Source: Galeruca laticollis (taxonomy: Eukaryota > Arthropoda > Insecta > Coleoptera > Chrysomelidae). From it: 64,000 nucleotides of DNA. The DNA is taken from assembly GCA_963921935.1 (NCBI GenBank), contig OY998179.1:54108222-54172221 (forward strand), in the 5' to 3' direction. Under the pieces are notes generated by a model. That model was not told the DNA's origin. It saw only the letters and a program-made list of their open reading frames with translations, and made no database searches. The position numbers and the translations under genes were made by a program. Shown in pieces: positions 11,606 through 22,443 of this stretch; position 1 is the stretch's first letter; the number at the start of each line of letters is the position of its first letter.

Positions 11606-12840
11606 AGTTGACTCATCATCATCATAACTCAGCGCTACAACCCTAGGTGGGTCTTGGCTGACTGCAAAACTTTATTCCAGGAGGCCCTGTCTTCCATCAA
11701 CCTGTAATCGAGTGGGATGTTCATTTTATGGAGGTCTGATATTATGTTGTCTCTGGTGCGTCCGAGTGGTCTTTTGCCTGTTGGAGTCTCTTCCCATATC
11801 AGTTTCACAGTTTTTCGTCGTGTAGCCTCTGTACGTGTCCTGCCCATCTTAAACGCTGGGATTTAATCTCCTCGATAATATCGCTATCTTTGTATAATTC
11901 TTGGATCTCTGCATTAGTTCTAATCCGATATCGGTTGGTCGTCGGATCGTGGTAGGGTCCAAATATATTTCTGAGAATCTTTCGTTCGAAGCATCTGAGT
12001 TTATCTTCGTTTGCTTTGGTCATTGTCCACATTTCGCTACCATATGTTATCATGGGCCTGATGATAGTTTTATATATCTTGATTTTTGAAGCCCTTGTTA
12101 AACTCTTCGATTTCATAAGGCTATTGAGTGCAAAAAGACAGCGGTCTGCGGTCTGGATTCTACCTTTGATTTCTTCAGTGACGTCGTTGTCTGCTGGGAT
12201 TTCTCTAGGATGAGGTTGAACACTAGTGGCGAGAGGGCATCGCCTTGTTTTAAGCCTATGTCACACGGTCAAATATTTGATCAAATTAGTTTGACCAAAG
12301 TGACGTATTGACGTCATACCTATAGTTTGTTCAAATTTTAAGAAACTCTCTTTCACACCATCATTCAAAATTTGACCAAATTTATTGACGGATGTCTAAT
12401 TAACGTCTGTCATTTGTCATACTAAAAATTGTTGGGGTTGTTTTAATGTTATTAAACTGCAATTTTATTGCATTTTTCACAATGAAAATGAAAAAAATTG
12501 AATCTGTTTTGGGTCTTTTAAGTATAGCTATTGTTCTGGCAATTATTTGAGAATGGGTGCGATAATACTTTCTTTCCATTTTGTAGGTATTTTTCCTTCT
12601 CGCCATATGAGAGTTATTAATTTGTGAATTTGCAAATGGAGTTCATTTCCACCATATTTTGGTAGTTCTGCCGGTATTTAATTTGAGCCAAGCCATGGAG
12701 TTCCTTAGCTTATTTAATGCCCTTTTTGTTTCTTGAAGGGAGGGTTCTTCCACTGGTAGATCTGCTATTATGTAGGTCTCTTACATAGTTGACTCGGTTT
12801 TGGAATAACTGACAGTTCTTCGTATTCAACATGAGCTGGG
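11606..12840 (-). pseudogene. RTE-like LINE, reverse transcriptase and C-terminus, interrupted
   Basis: Reading right to left: RT N-terminal words ALNKLRNSMAW and WKESIIAPIL (12840-12550), then a foreign insert (12548-12261), then GLKQGDALSPLVFN (12255-12205, RT motif B). After an internal loss that removes the catalytic FADD box comes a long tail (12116-11635) with LTRASKIKIYKTIIRPMI, YGSEMWT, FERKILRNIFGP and RLRWAGHVQRL. It ends in KTHLGL and a stop. The 3' end near 11605-11630 carries a short (ATG)n run, as is common in RTE-type elements. The reading frame changes at least once. It truncates the Gypsy element, so it probably inserted into it or was joined by deletion. Confidence 0.8.
12261..12548 (+). 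mobile_element. Fragment of a DNA transposon, possibly PIF/Harbinger, inside the LINE
   Basis: LINE homology breaks at TGTCACACGGTCAAATATTT (12260) and resumes after about 12548. The intervening piece has repeated TTTGACCAAA-type words. It ends in a short open frame starting at 12481 (MKMKKIESVLGLLSIAIVLA). This resembles the N-terminus of HARBI1-type transposases, which often begin with an acidic or Leu-rich helix. No opposite terminal repeat is visible, so the right end may have been lost together with the missing LINE part. The family call is weak. Confidence 0.4.
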
Positions 12841-15800
12841 CAGCTTGAAATCGATTGAATACGTCTCCCAAATAATATGTTGATGTTTCTTGACATATTT
12901 GTTAAACTTCTTTTCAATTCTTCACAATTTTATATGCTTTCACCATAAAATATGGAAATTCCACTAACAAAATCAACAAACATTCAAATTATTCATTTCG
13001 TTTTTTTTTCTTCTGTTAAACTCCTTGTAGTGTTAGAATACCTGCCTAATAACTCAATTTTGATAGAACCTGAGTTGCAGATTGATAATGATGATGATTT
13101 TTTCCTCTACTCATGATACTGCTAATAAAAGCCAAAATAACAGGAATATCAACAAAAGGACTGTCACATTTAGGCTACGCACAATATAAATAGAAACTCA
13201 TGTCTCTATTTTTCCAAAACTTATCATATGAGTATTATGCAATATTGTTCATTTAAACAATATAAATCAAATCTACTTTTACTTGACGTCATCACAGTTT
13301 AGACAAATTACATTCTTAATGGAGTCCGTAAATACTTTGGCCAAATTAGATTTACTAACGTTCATGTCTTGTAAGACAATGTATATCTCACCAAACTGTT
13401 CGAAAATATTACCCAACTAACATGGCACGGAAAAGTTTCTGTTATCAAATCACATTAGAGAAATTATGTGGTTGTGGAGCAAGATTACTTTAAAAGAATT
13501 ACTGTTTAAACTTTCTGCAACATACGTAGCTCACTTTTTTCCGTATATAAAATAAGAAGGATGTTCTACTGTTCATATGCACTAAGTCTAATCTCCGTGA
13601 AATTAGGGAATTGAGAACTATGTCTTGATAGAAAAAACCACATTGATCGCTTACTTCTCGCGAAAATTTATGGATAGGGAAAATGTTTCTATATGCGCAA
13701 ATGCATCCCAAGCCAATTTATCTTTTATGAACCAGTTCAAATAATAACTTGCAAGAATTCATGAATTTGAATGAAATATAACATGAAATAATATAGCTTT
13801 CTGGAATGAGACTAACTGTTTCTATATAATTGAATAATATTTTGAAAAAATGGTAAAAATTTACAATTATTGTTGCGATATTACTATCGTCAGAATGACA
13901 GATTCCACAAAGTAAGTGTCGAAACAGACAATTTCATAATAATATTGATTCATATCAAGAGATAAAAGTGTGTCTTTCTAAATTTACTTTTACTTTTGGG
14001 GATACACGTGTTTTGTTGTATATACAAATTATCAAAATTCATTTGTGTTGGAAAATCCCGACATAAAAGTCAATGGCGGAAACGGTTGACAGAAGTTATT
14101 TGAGAATATAATTTTTTTTATTCTATTAACATTGTTATATTTAAGAAAAATGTAATGTAATGTTTGGGGTCTAATTATATTTCTATATTACCAATTCTTA
14201 TTGTTGATAAAATTGTAAAGCCTTAGAGTAAATGTGGCGGTGAAAATAGCCTTTTGAATAAATTTTAGTTAACATAGGCCAAGTTGCTCAAGCGTATGAC
14301 TTATGTAAACTCAAAATTTGTAGAAATGTATAGATTATTGCTGTTCACTGAATCTTACAATTTTACTGGATTGAGAACTTCATCTAAGAGGCCGATGTAT
14401 TTGAAATACATTATCCTTTGTACATTCACAACATTTGTCATCTATTGTTAACATTTAAATATTGTATATACCGACTTGCTAATAACCAATAGTGAAAATA
14501 AACTTCAATACATATACAGTTTGAAAGACAATTGCATTCCCAATTTACGTAATTTGAAAGCGTTAAACCATCTCTGTACAATTATTTCTCCTTCCGGAAA
14601 AATCGATAACTACCTAATCAAAGATATCATTTCCAAGAAAAAGCGGAATTGAAATATTTGATTTTTAGTGTACTAAGAAATGGGTGAAAACTGTTTCCAC
14701 AGTTAGTTCGGAATGCATGTATACGAAGAAAAATATTAAACGATGCATTTTTACCATAACTTCAACTAAATATTTCTTGCAATATTTCTTGTTGGAAAAC
14801 TATTTTCTCGTTGAATTCCAGCATTGAAATCATTTCAATACATATTCATTTTGCATCAAAGAAGAAATTTACTTCTATTAGAATTATCAAAAATGTTTTG
14901 ACCATTTGGGAAATCTTTATCGTAAGTTATTAATACTCCGCAAATATGTTTGAGAAGGAAAAATTGACTTCCTTGGTGTATGAGAAGCGAATGGTCTGCA
15001 GGCGGCTTTTCTGAAATCCAATCAAATTAAGCGTGCCTGGGCCAGTGATCACTGGCTTATCCCTCTTTTTCGAGTCATAAACTGACGGAAATTACAGAAT
15101 TCCAGTTAACTAACAACATGAACCAATTTTAGGATGTAGTCCTCAGAAGATGCTTCATTTACTACTTCGTGTCTCTATTAACACATACGAATCACTCTTT
15201 TAACAATTTCCGAATACGACGTTACTTCTCGATTCCAAGTCAAAGATTAACTTGATTCATTGTATTGAGATTTCGTTTGTATTGTTTGTTTTCGTGCAGT
15301 TGTTTGTTCAGGAAATGTTTTTCGATTTAAAGAAATCCAATTAAATTCTGAGTTTTAAAAGAGCGACATCGATTGTGTGTATGTACAATTGCATTGGGAA
15401 GTGGTAAATCTCATGAAATTATTTGTAACGAATGAAGCTTCTTCATCAACTTTTGTTAAGTTCTTAGCAAACCAGTTTAAAACTCAAAAAAATGTTGGTT
15501 TGTAGAATAAAAAGAAGTAACCTAAAAGAGTAAATACGAGTTAACCTGGTATAAAGTGTATTAACACTAATCGATATTTTTTAGGGTGAGGATTGAAATA
15601 TCTTAAATAAATTATGGTATTATGAGAATACAAGATATAGAAAATAGTCTGGCCGTTGTTTTGACGTTATCTGTTTGCATTGTGTGAGTGGGTAGGGAAG
15701 AAGAATATGGCTTATCAATTCTATCAAAACTATTATCCAGTCTGTTGATAATATATAATCATTTCGTGTTCCAACAACACCTATGACTTCCTCTGATATT

Positions 15801-16019
15801 TCAACTGAGTTATTCCTGGTGAGCAGTTGAAAAACAGAGTTTGTGAAACGAGGTGAGGATGTAGGTAACCATTAGCTACATGATTGGATCATTGTGTTTA
15901 TTAGTCTTATTAGTCTAGGTGCTTGTGGAAGAACAGCTCAACTATCCATTAAGGTGGAAAGTGTGGGAGAATCTCATACATTTGTATAATTTTGTTCTGT
16001 CCATATCAAAAATAAATTA
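12841..16019. other. Long gene-poor stretch
   Basis: About 3.2 kb of AT-rich sequence with no frame above 70 codons that looks coding. A 70-codon frame at 13499-13711 (-) is unrecognised. The only striking local feature is a perfect 16-base palindrome at 15041-15056, listed separately. Confidence 0.45.
15041..15056. repeat. Perfect 16-bp palindrome
   Basis: GCCAGTGATCACTGGC is its own reverse complement, embedded in a GC-richer patch (15031-15060). It could be a dimeric protein-binding site, or chance, in a region without genes. Confidence 0.6.
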
Positions 16020-17001
16020 ATTAGTACAGCATATAATAGTGAGAGATGAAGAGGGCAACTAGTTTCGGCTCACTGAGCTATCATCGGCATGTAAAAGGTA
16101 TCAAGATAGAAAAAATCAGAAATTCACAGTATGTCGAATTACCTTAATGTATATGAATCCACATGTAAGGTATCATAAAGGGAAAGCCGTCACATGTCCG
16201 TGGCCTCCAGCAGACTCCAACATATGTCAGTAGGCAATAAGAGGATATACTGTAGGGAAAATCAATAATAAGAATAGTATTTAAAAAAATTTCATAACTG
16301 TGTAAAACGTCGAGCACAATAAAATGAAATTGAACAAAACAGGATAAAATTAAGAAAAGTCATAAAATTGGGTATGAAAGAAAAGAAGGAAAGAAAAGAA
16401 AACAGAACTGAACATCGTCGTACGACAGAATATGTACGAAGCTGAAAGTCCAGTATTGTAGTATGTAAGCGCACTAAGCACAGTGACTCAGTAAATCCCA
16501 AATAGACAAGATGGTCGGAGAACTGACAAATGACAGCCTTCAATAAAAAAATGAAAAATCTTTCGAAATAGAGATGAATGAGACATATTAACTATCATGT
16601 AAAGAAATTATCTTAAACACAGTATAATGTGAGGGCTCTATATCATAAAGTAGTCGTCAAAACTAGAAATTAAGCCAGTACAATTGAAAAAAAGAAGACT
16701 AAACATAAAACGCCAAAAATATTCTAATAAGTCGTGAGACATAATTTAAAATTTATGAAATGAGAACCTTGAAATAAAATAACAATTCAAGCATAGCATT
16801 ATAAAAAATTAATAGCAAAAATACATCATAAGTGTAAAATAATTGTGACTGAAAAATGAAGTAGATATCTACCAGTATAAAAGAAGAATCAATAATATGA
16901 CAGTAATTGTAAAAGAAGAAAGAACGTAACTAACGTTGATTGATAAAAAAATAAATTATGTGTTATCAAATTAAGAGCTTTGAAAATCAAGGAATAAATG
17001 G
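16020..17001 (-). repeat. Left pseudo-LTR of the Penelope-like element
   Basis: It pairs in inverse orientation with 20941-21500 over two blocks (16024-16078 and 16529-17001). The shared words include ATAAATTATGTG and TGACAGCCTTCAATA. The inner block is interrupted by several small indels. The segment 16079-16528 is unique to this side. It contains the core of a possible hammerhead ribozyme (16053-16090). Confidence 0.75.
16053..16090 (-). ncRNA. Hammerhead-ribozyme-like motif in the pseudo-LTR
   Basis: The minus strand reads GCCGATGATA, then a GCTC-AGT-GAGC hairpin, then CGAAAC-TA-GTTGCC. The order CYGATGA, short stem II, GAAAC, very short stem III, GUH matches the minimal type I hammerheads known in Penelope-like elements. 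One core base deviates (CCGA for CUGA). Stem I is not obvious. The right repeat (21441-21465, plus strand) keeps the stem II and GAAAC part but has lost the GATGA part. I take it as a decayed self-cleaving motif. Confidence 0.4.
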
Positions 17002-17118
17002 TTTTCTAAAGGTTGTAGTTGTTCGTTCAAACATAAGATCGTTATATATGCGACGTATTTCAAACATCTCGAAAAGGTGAAGTCGAACACCCTTCACACA
17101 CTGATCATAGATAAATCC

Positions 17119-18765
17119 GGTACTGAGTCCGAAGCCACAAAGCTTTGTCGAGTGCGGCGCGATCTATTGTGGTGGAAGGTTACTATTCACCAACATGGAA
17201 AAAATGAAGGAAGAGACCTGCATGATTAGTCACAGTTTACTAGCTACTACTAGATGGCAAACCAAGCAATTACTCAAGGTTTTTTGAATTATGCCTATAT
17301 TGTATTTTCTTAAATAAACAAATAAAAACAGTCACATAAAGTTTAAACACTTTTTGGAATAACCTGTTAGTTTATTTTGGCTTAAAAGTAGGATAGGTTG
17401 TTTCAAAAAGCTGTTTAAAGCTTTTATCCGTTTTTATTAACCAGGATAGTTTATCAAAAGACGTATGTCGACAAATAGTTTCAAAAATTTAATATGAAAT
17501 CTTGTTTATAAAATAGTACAGGTGATTTTCTTTATTTTCTTCTCAAACTTAAGATAAGAATAATCTATTGATAATAGCATGTGCTAACAAATATTACACA
17601 TATGATACAATATAACGGATACACATTTTTCAAAAAGTTCAGATTTTTTAAAGGTTCCAGCAGCATACCTTTTTAACAGCAACTGACGACTTCTTCTAAA
17701 CTGGGTAGCTATTTTTTTAAATTGAGTGGCTATTTGATATATAGAGACGTCTGGCTTTTGGTGATAGGTCTTAAACGCTAGATATATTCACCTCAGCAAG
17801 TAAATCAGATCTTTCTAAATTAAGAAATGATATCATTAGCAATAAAAAATAATATGAATATGCAATATACATTGCATTTAGATGACACTTTAGTTGAAAC
17901 GTTAATTATTCACTCACTTCTTTTTGGAGTAACTGTGGCATTCAAGTCTGCTGGTGTGACATAAGTAGAATCTTGGACAGCTTGTGTTGATAATTTCAGC
18001 TCGGTTTCAACTGAATAGCTACAACTAGCCTCATTAATAGCACAGGATTCTTGTGCTTTTTTAGCTCTCAGTTTTACAAACTGAGCATTTAAAGCTTCCC
18101 GTAACTTTTAAGTCCTAGGACTCTCAGTTACAGATGCAGTGCCAATTTGTGAGCTAAAGAGGTTGATGGTTCAGCTCCAATTATTGAGGAAGGAACATAT
18201 CATCAGTTACTGTTTCTAAAGATTCTAGAAAATAAAAACAATTATTGAATAAATTTATCCTAGTTAATTGTTAGTTTTTTTTCTTTAATTATTATAGATT
18301 TACCTGGTAAATTGACTGATGAGAAAACTCCTAGCTCTTTTCAGAACTTTATTTGGACCAAAATCTTTAGGTAAAAAGTGTAAGGCACACACTCTACATT
18401 TGTTGTAAATATTCTCAGATATCATTTTCTCCTTCAACCTTCTGTTTCCACATAAATTCACCCATTTGTCAAAAATGACTGTTTTTTAAAATTGACATCC
18501 AAACGGTTTGGTTTGGGTAAATTCACAAATGAAGGTATTACAGCAATCAGTAAAATAAAGTTCGTTAGTAACCTTCCAAGCGAATAGATGGCGCTAAAAA
18601 TGCAGTTTAGCAGTGGCTATAAAAGAACGCAGGGCATGTAATATACTGATCCATTTGTTATTGATTCACTCCTGACATTCTGATGTCGTTAGTAACCTTC
18701 CAAGCGAATAGATGGCGTTGAAAATGCAGTTTAGTAGTGGCTATAAAAGATCGCAGGGCCTGAAA
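17119..18765 (-). mobile_element. THAP-domain element, copy A (nested in the Penelope-like element)
   Basis: About 1.5 kb that is collinear with 41839-43518 and interrupts the 3' part of the Penelope-like element. Near its ends it carries the inverted motif GTTAGTAACCTTCCA...AATAGATGGCGC (right, 18564-18594) and its inverse at 17157-17183. The right end is present twice in tandem (18564-18645 and 18688-18762). Minus-strand coding remains include the end of a THAP domain (18510-18320, KCRVCALHFLPKDF), a spacer exon (18235-17935) and a basic coil (about 17775-17650, SPKARRLYQIATQF-type). It is degenerate. It lacks the 215-base insert seen in copy B near 42590. A P-like or other THAP-carrying transposon is the likely source. 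No transposase catalytic domain was recognised. Confidence 0.65.
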
Positions 18766-18779
18766 CTGATGTAAAATTC

Positions 18780-20800
18780 TGACATCCTGAAAATTAAAGT
18801 CATGTAGTTCCGATGAAATATGGTTTGCAAATTATGAAGGAGTATTATATATGATATATCTTTTGATATAATATTGATGTTCCTTCAAACCTGCGGCCAG
18901 ACTGGCCCACATATACGACATTGCAAGAACCACAAGGTAGATGATAAACCCCTGACCTATGGAATCAAGGTACCTCATCCTTAGTTTTGATAAAAAATTG
19001 ACCCAAGTTAGAATTGGTTTTAAAGGCGACTTCAACACTATATTTTCTAAAAATGCTGGAAATTTTGTAGGATAATGGACCGACGAAATTCAAGGTACCC
19101 TAAAACGAATGGTCATGAGATGGTGATATAGGAGTTTAAAAACTCAGTCTAAATTTAGAGTAAAGTATATTAAAAATCTTATTGAAAATGTGTAAAGGAA
19201 AATTGTTGTCTAATGCTATCTGTTTAATAATACTTATTTCCTTATTGAAAGAAGAATCTGGAAGAGGTATTTTGAAGGTTCTAGTGAGAAAGGAATATAA
19301 AGCTGCATAATCATGGGAAGAGGGATGGTTTTAGTTATAGTCAATAATTGAATCACTTGTGGTAGGTTTTCTATATAATATACCAAATTAAAAACTAGAT
19401 GTATGAATTATGCGCATAACGAGTAAATCGAAGAACGGTAAGCAAACTCAATAGTGAAGCCAATTCGTGGGTGATCAGTATTTGAAAAATCAAGAAAGAA
19501 TTGAACATCTGAATGACCACCTCGAAAAACGACAACACAATCATCCACATATCTGTAATAGAACCAAATTGAATATTCGAAATTTGGGTTGTTTAAAGAA
19601 ATTCTCTCCAGGTTAATCAAAAATACGTCCACCAAAAAGGGAGATAAACAGCTACCCATAGCCAAACCCGTGCATTGTCGAGATTAATTATTAATAATTT
19701 GAACAAAATTGCTCCAAGGCAAGACCAAGAACAGAACAAATATTCAAAATCAAAAAGTATCGATATGATTAGCAAAAAGTAAATCTCTGATCAGCATAAT
19801 TCACTCATCAGGGAGTATGCTAGGAAATAAATTTTTGACATCTAGAGAGATTAAGAAGGAATCGTTTGTTATAGAAAAGTCGTTAATTCTGTGAGATAAG
19901 TCAACTGAGTTTTTCATGAAAAACTGATTATGGAAAGAAGTAAGATGAGGAAGTGTATCATTTGTGAAAGGAGATAATTTGAGAGTAGGTGAATTAATGA
20001 AACTGACGACTATTCTGACGGGTATGTTAGGTTAGGTTAGTAAGCCATATAATAATGGGGTAGTAGGATTCATAAGGGTCATATAATAAACATTCTTATT
20101 GAAGAGGAGAAAACATGATTAATAACTTCAAGTTGTAATCTAGGATTATTGTTAGAGGAGACAGTAGGATATAAAGTTAACTTCATGAAGGAAGCGTCAG
20201 AAAGAAGAAAACTCTCAACCTTATCAATGTATATGGATGTTTTCAAAATGACAATACAATTACCTACATCAGCCTTGGTAACAATAAGGTTTTCACTCCG
20301 AAACCTAGTCCTCAAGTTATTAACAGACTTCCAACTGTGATGATTGGTAAATAAAATTTTTTGGAAGTTTTGGCTAAAGTTTCATGGACTTCGGTTGAGA
20401 GATCCGATCTAAGAAGGTACTTGATAAACGGGTCTACGTTATGTAACACTTGTTCAAAGTCTATGGCTAAAGTTATAATGTTAATGTGACAATTCAGAGA
20501 AAAAAGGTTATGTCAGAGGCCTAATTCAATTTCAGGTTCCGAATAAGTGGAACAGCTCAAGTTGAGACATCGGGGATGGAATTGGAAATTTGAAAAACCG
20601 AGAGAACCTTGAACAAAAGTTGAATTTTGGGTGTTAGTATGAACCGTTAAAATACTACCACTTTTTGAGCGCTTAAATTTGTGAGAAAGGCGAACAGAGT
20701 TACTCTTACCGAAATCCTGCACCGTATCCCTGATATGTCTGTCCAAAATATCAAACTCAATATGGGAAAGGTGCTCACTCAACAAGAAAAAAACAAATTA
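18780..20800 (-). pseudogene. Penelope-like RT plus GIY-YIG endonuclease
   Basis: The protein would copy element RNA and nick the target with a GIY-YIG nuclease, the combination that defines this class. The N-terminal part (20785-20513) is unremarkable. RT begins near 20315 with ENLIVTKADVGNCIVIL, followed by a conserved LTYPTV-type segment. Further on, SLDVKNLFPSI-type wording near 19850, MAMGSCLSPFLVDVF (19665-19620) and the catalytic box FYYRYVDDCVVVF (about 19565-19530) are all RT motifs of Penelope-like elements. The endonuclease reads SGVYHLPCGSCNVVYVGQSG (about 18945-18890), the GIY...YVG pair. Several stops and frameshifts exist between about 20500 and 18960, so the copy is inactive. 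The downstream part is displaced by the nested THAP element. Confidence 0.85.
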
Positions 20801-20940
20801 CAATTTAACATCAGTGACATCTAAATGACTATAAAGACCCTTGACTTCCTGTATAATCCAAAATCTTTTGGCAGCTTGAATGGTGAAATGCTAAGTTCTA
20901 TTATTGACATGAGTATGCGAAGAGATTGAAGGGGGGTAAA

Positions 20941-21500
20941 CTATTTATTCCTAAATTCTTAAAGCTGTTATTTTGATAGCACATAATTTATTTGTTTATC
21001 AATCAACTTTAGTTACGTTCTTTCTTCTTCTTTTACAATTGCTGTCATTTTTCTGATTCCTCTTTTATACTGATAAATACCTACTCCATATTTCAGACAG
21101 TGACAATTATTTTACACTAATGATATATTTTTGCTATTGATTGTCTTTAATACTATGCTTGAATCGTACTTTTCTTTCAAGGTTCTCATTTAATAAATTT
21201 TAACTCATTTGTCACGACATATTAGAATATTTTTGGCCTTTTATGTTTATTCGTCTTTTTCTTAATTGTCGTGGGTTAATTTATAATTTTGACGTTTACT
21301 TTATGATATTGTTAAAAGACTTTGTGACCTTATATTATACAGTGATTTTGATAATTTCTTTACATGATAGATAATATGCCTCATTCATCTCTGTTTTGAA
21401 AGACTTTTCTTTTTGTTATTGAAGGCTGTCATTGGTCCTTGCTCAGTGGGCCGAAACTAGTTGCCCCCTTCAACTTTTACTAACATATGCTGTAGTACTG
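20941..21500 (+). repeat. Right pseudo-LTR of the Penelope-like element
   Basis: This is the inverse counterpart of the left repeat, ending with GGGCCGAAACTAGTTGCC (21449-21466) and AGTACTGATT. It is shorter because the 450-base segment of the left repeat is absent. As the coding strand is minus, this is the upstream (5') side of the element. Confidence 0.75.
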
Positions 21501-21606
21501 ATTTTGAGTTTTACTTACTGCTATTTACCTACAGACTACATTCGAGATGAATAGTGTTTTTCATTTAGAAAATAAACGGTTTTGAAGATTAAAACTAACT
21601 TTTTCG

Positions 21607-22365
21607 CATCTGTGGCCCTGAACAATATTCTATCATAAAATTGTTACTTGTATACACTTCGGGGGTTGTATCGTGCTAAAAAACCGAAATTTCTCCAAAA
21701 ATGTAGTATGTCTGGATTTGTAGGACCCGCTGTACTCGTTCTAGTCAACTTAAATCAATGGGGTACATCTGTGAAATACCTTGAACAATATTGATCATAA
21801 AATTTATCAATCGTATACTCTCTGGAGGCTGTATCGTGCTAACAACCTGAAAATTCTCCTAGAACGGCAAAAATTTGGTACTACAAGTACCATAGCACCC
21901 GTTGTACTGACTTTAGTGAGCTTAATATCAATAGGGTTCATCTTTGAGACGCTCTGAATAATATCCAATCATAAAATTGGTCACTTGTATATACTCCGGA
22001 GGCTGTATCGTGCTAACAAACTGAAACTTTTCCAAAAATGACAAAAATATCGTACTTAAAGTACTGTAGCACCTGTTGTATTGGATCTGGTAAGCTGAAA
22101 ATAAATAGGGTTCATCTGTGAGAGATCCTGAATAATATTCAATCATAAAATTGGTGACTTGTTGAATTTCGGAGGCTGTATCTTGCTAACAAACTGAAAT
22201 TTCTCAAAGAATGACAAAATGTCGTACTTCAAGTACCATAGCACCCGTTGTACTGGCTCTAGTGAACCGAAAGCAATAGGGTTCATCTGTGACATCTCCT
22301 TAATAATATTTAATCATAAAATTGGTGATTTATTGCACCTCGGAGGCTGTATCGTGCTAACAAGA
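21607..22365. repeat. Satellite array, about five copies of a 172-bp unit
   Basis: The anchor GGAGGCTGTATCGTGCTAAC recurs at 21661 (diverged), 21824, 21998, 22171 and 22342, giving spacings of 163, 174, 173 and 171. A second anchor, AATCATAAAATTGGT, precedes each copy, and ACCATAGCACCCGTTGTACT-like wording lies between. Copies differ by 10-20 percent by eye, so the array is old or a chromosomal outlier of a larger satellite. No coding content. The array starts about 100 bases beyond the Penelope-like element and ends at a trinucleotide run. Confidence 0.85.
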
Positions 22366-22383
22366 CATGTAAGAAAAACTGGC

Positions 22384-22384
22384 C

Positions 22385-22437
<53 letters not shown>
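22384..22437. repeat. (ACG)n microsatellite
   Basis: About 17 uninterrupted CGA/ACG triplets after GGCCGACGACA. It lies at the end of the satellite array and creates spurious poly-Arg and poly-Ser frames on the two strands. Confidence 0.95.

Positions 22438-22443
<6 letters not shown>

Larger units (their letters stand above)
16020..21500 (-). mobile_element. Penelope-like retroelement with inverted pseudo-LTRs
   Basis: A minus-strand RT plus GIY-YIG coding region (20800-18780) lies between two related sequences in opposite orientation (16020-17001 and 20941-21500). The outer ends share GGGCAACTAGTTTCGGC in inverse orientation. This organisation, and the presence of both domains, are specific to Penelope-like elements, whose terminal repeats can be direct or inverted. 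A 1.6-kb THAP-type element is inserted between the endonuclease and the left repeat. The left repeat carries about 450 bases (16079-16528) that the right one lacks. A satellite array begins about 100 bases beyond the right end. Confidence 0.8.

Noticed and set aside
18832..19038. Minus-strand 68-codon frame with a hydrophobic middle
   Set aside because: It is the wrong frame of the GIY-YIG domain of the Penelope-like element.
20026..20039. TTAGGTTAGGTTAG, similar to the insect telomere repeat
   Set aside because: Fewer than three units. Single short runs occur by chance; another two-unit run is near 58382. No telomeric context.
21607..22365. Regularly spaced repeats considered as a CRISPR array
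   Set aside because: The repeated unit is the entire 172-bp monomer with no unique spacers, and the window is eukaryotic. It is a satellite.
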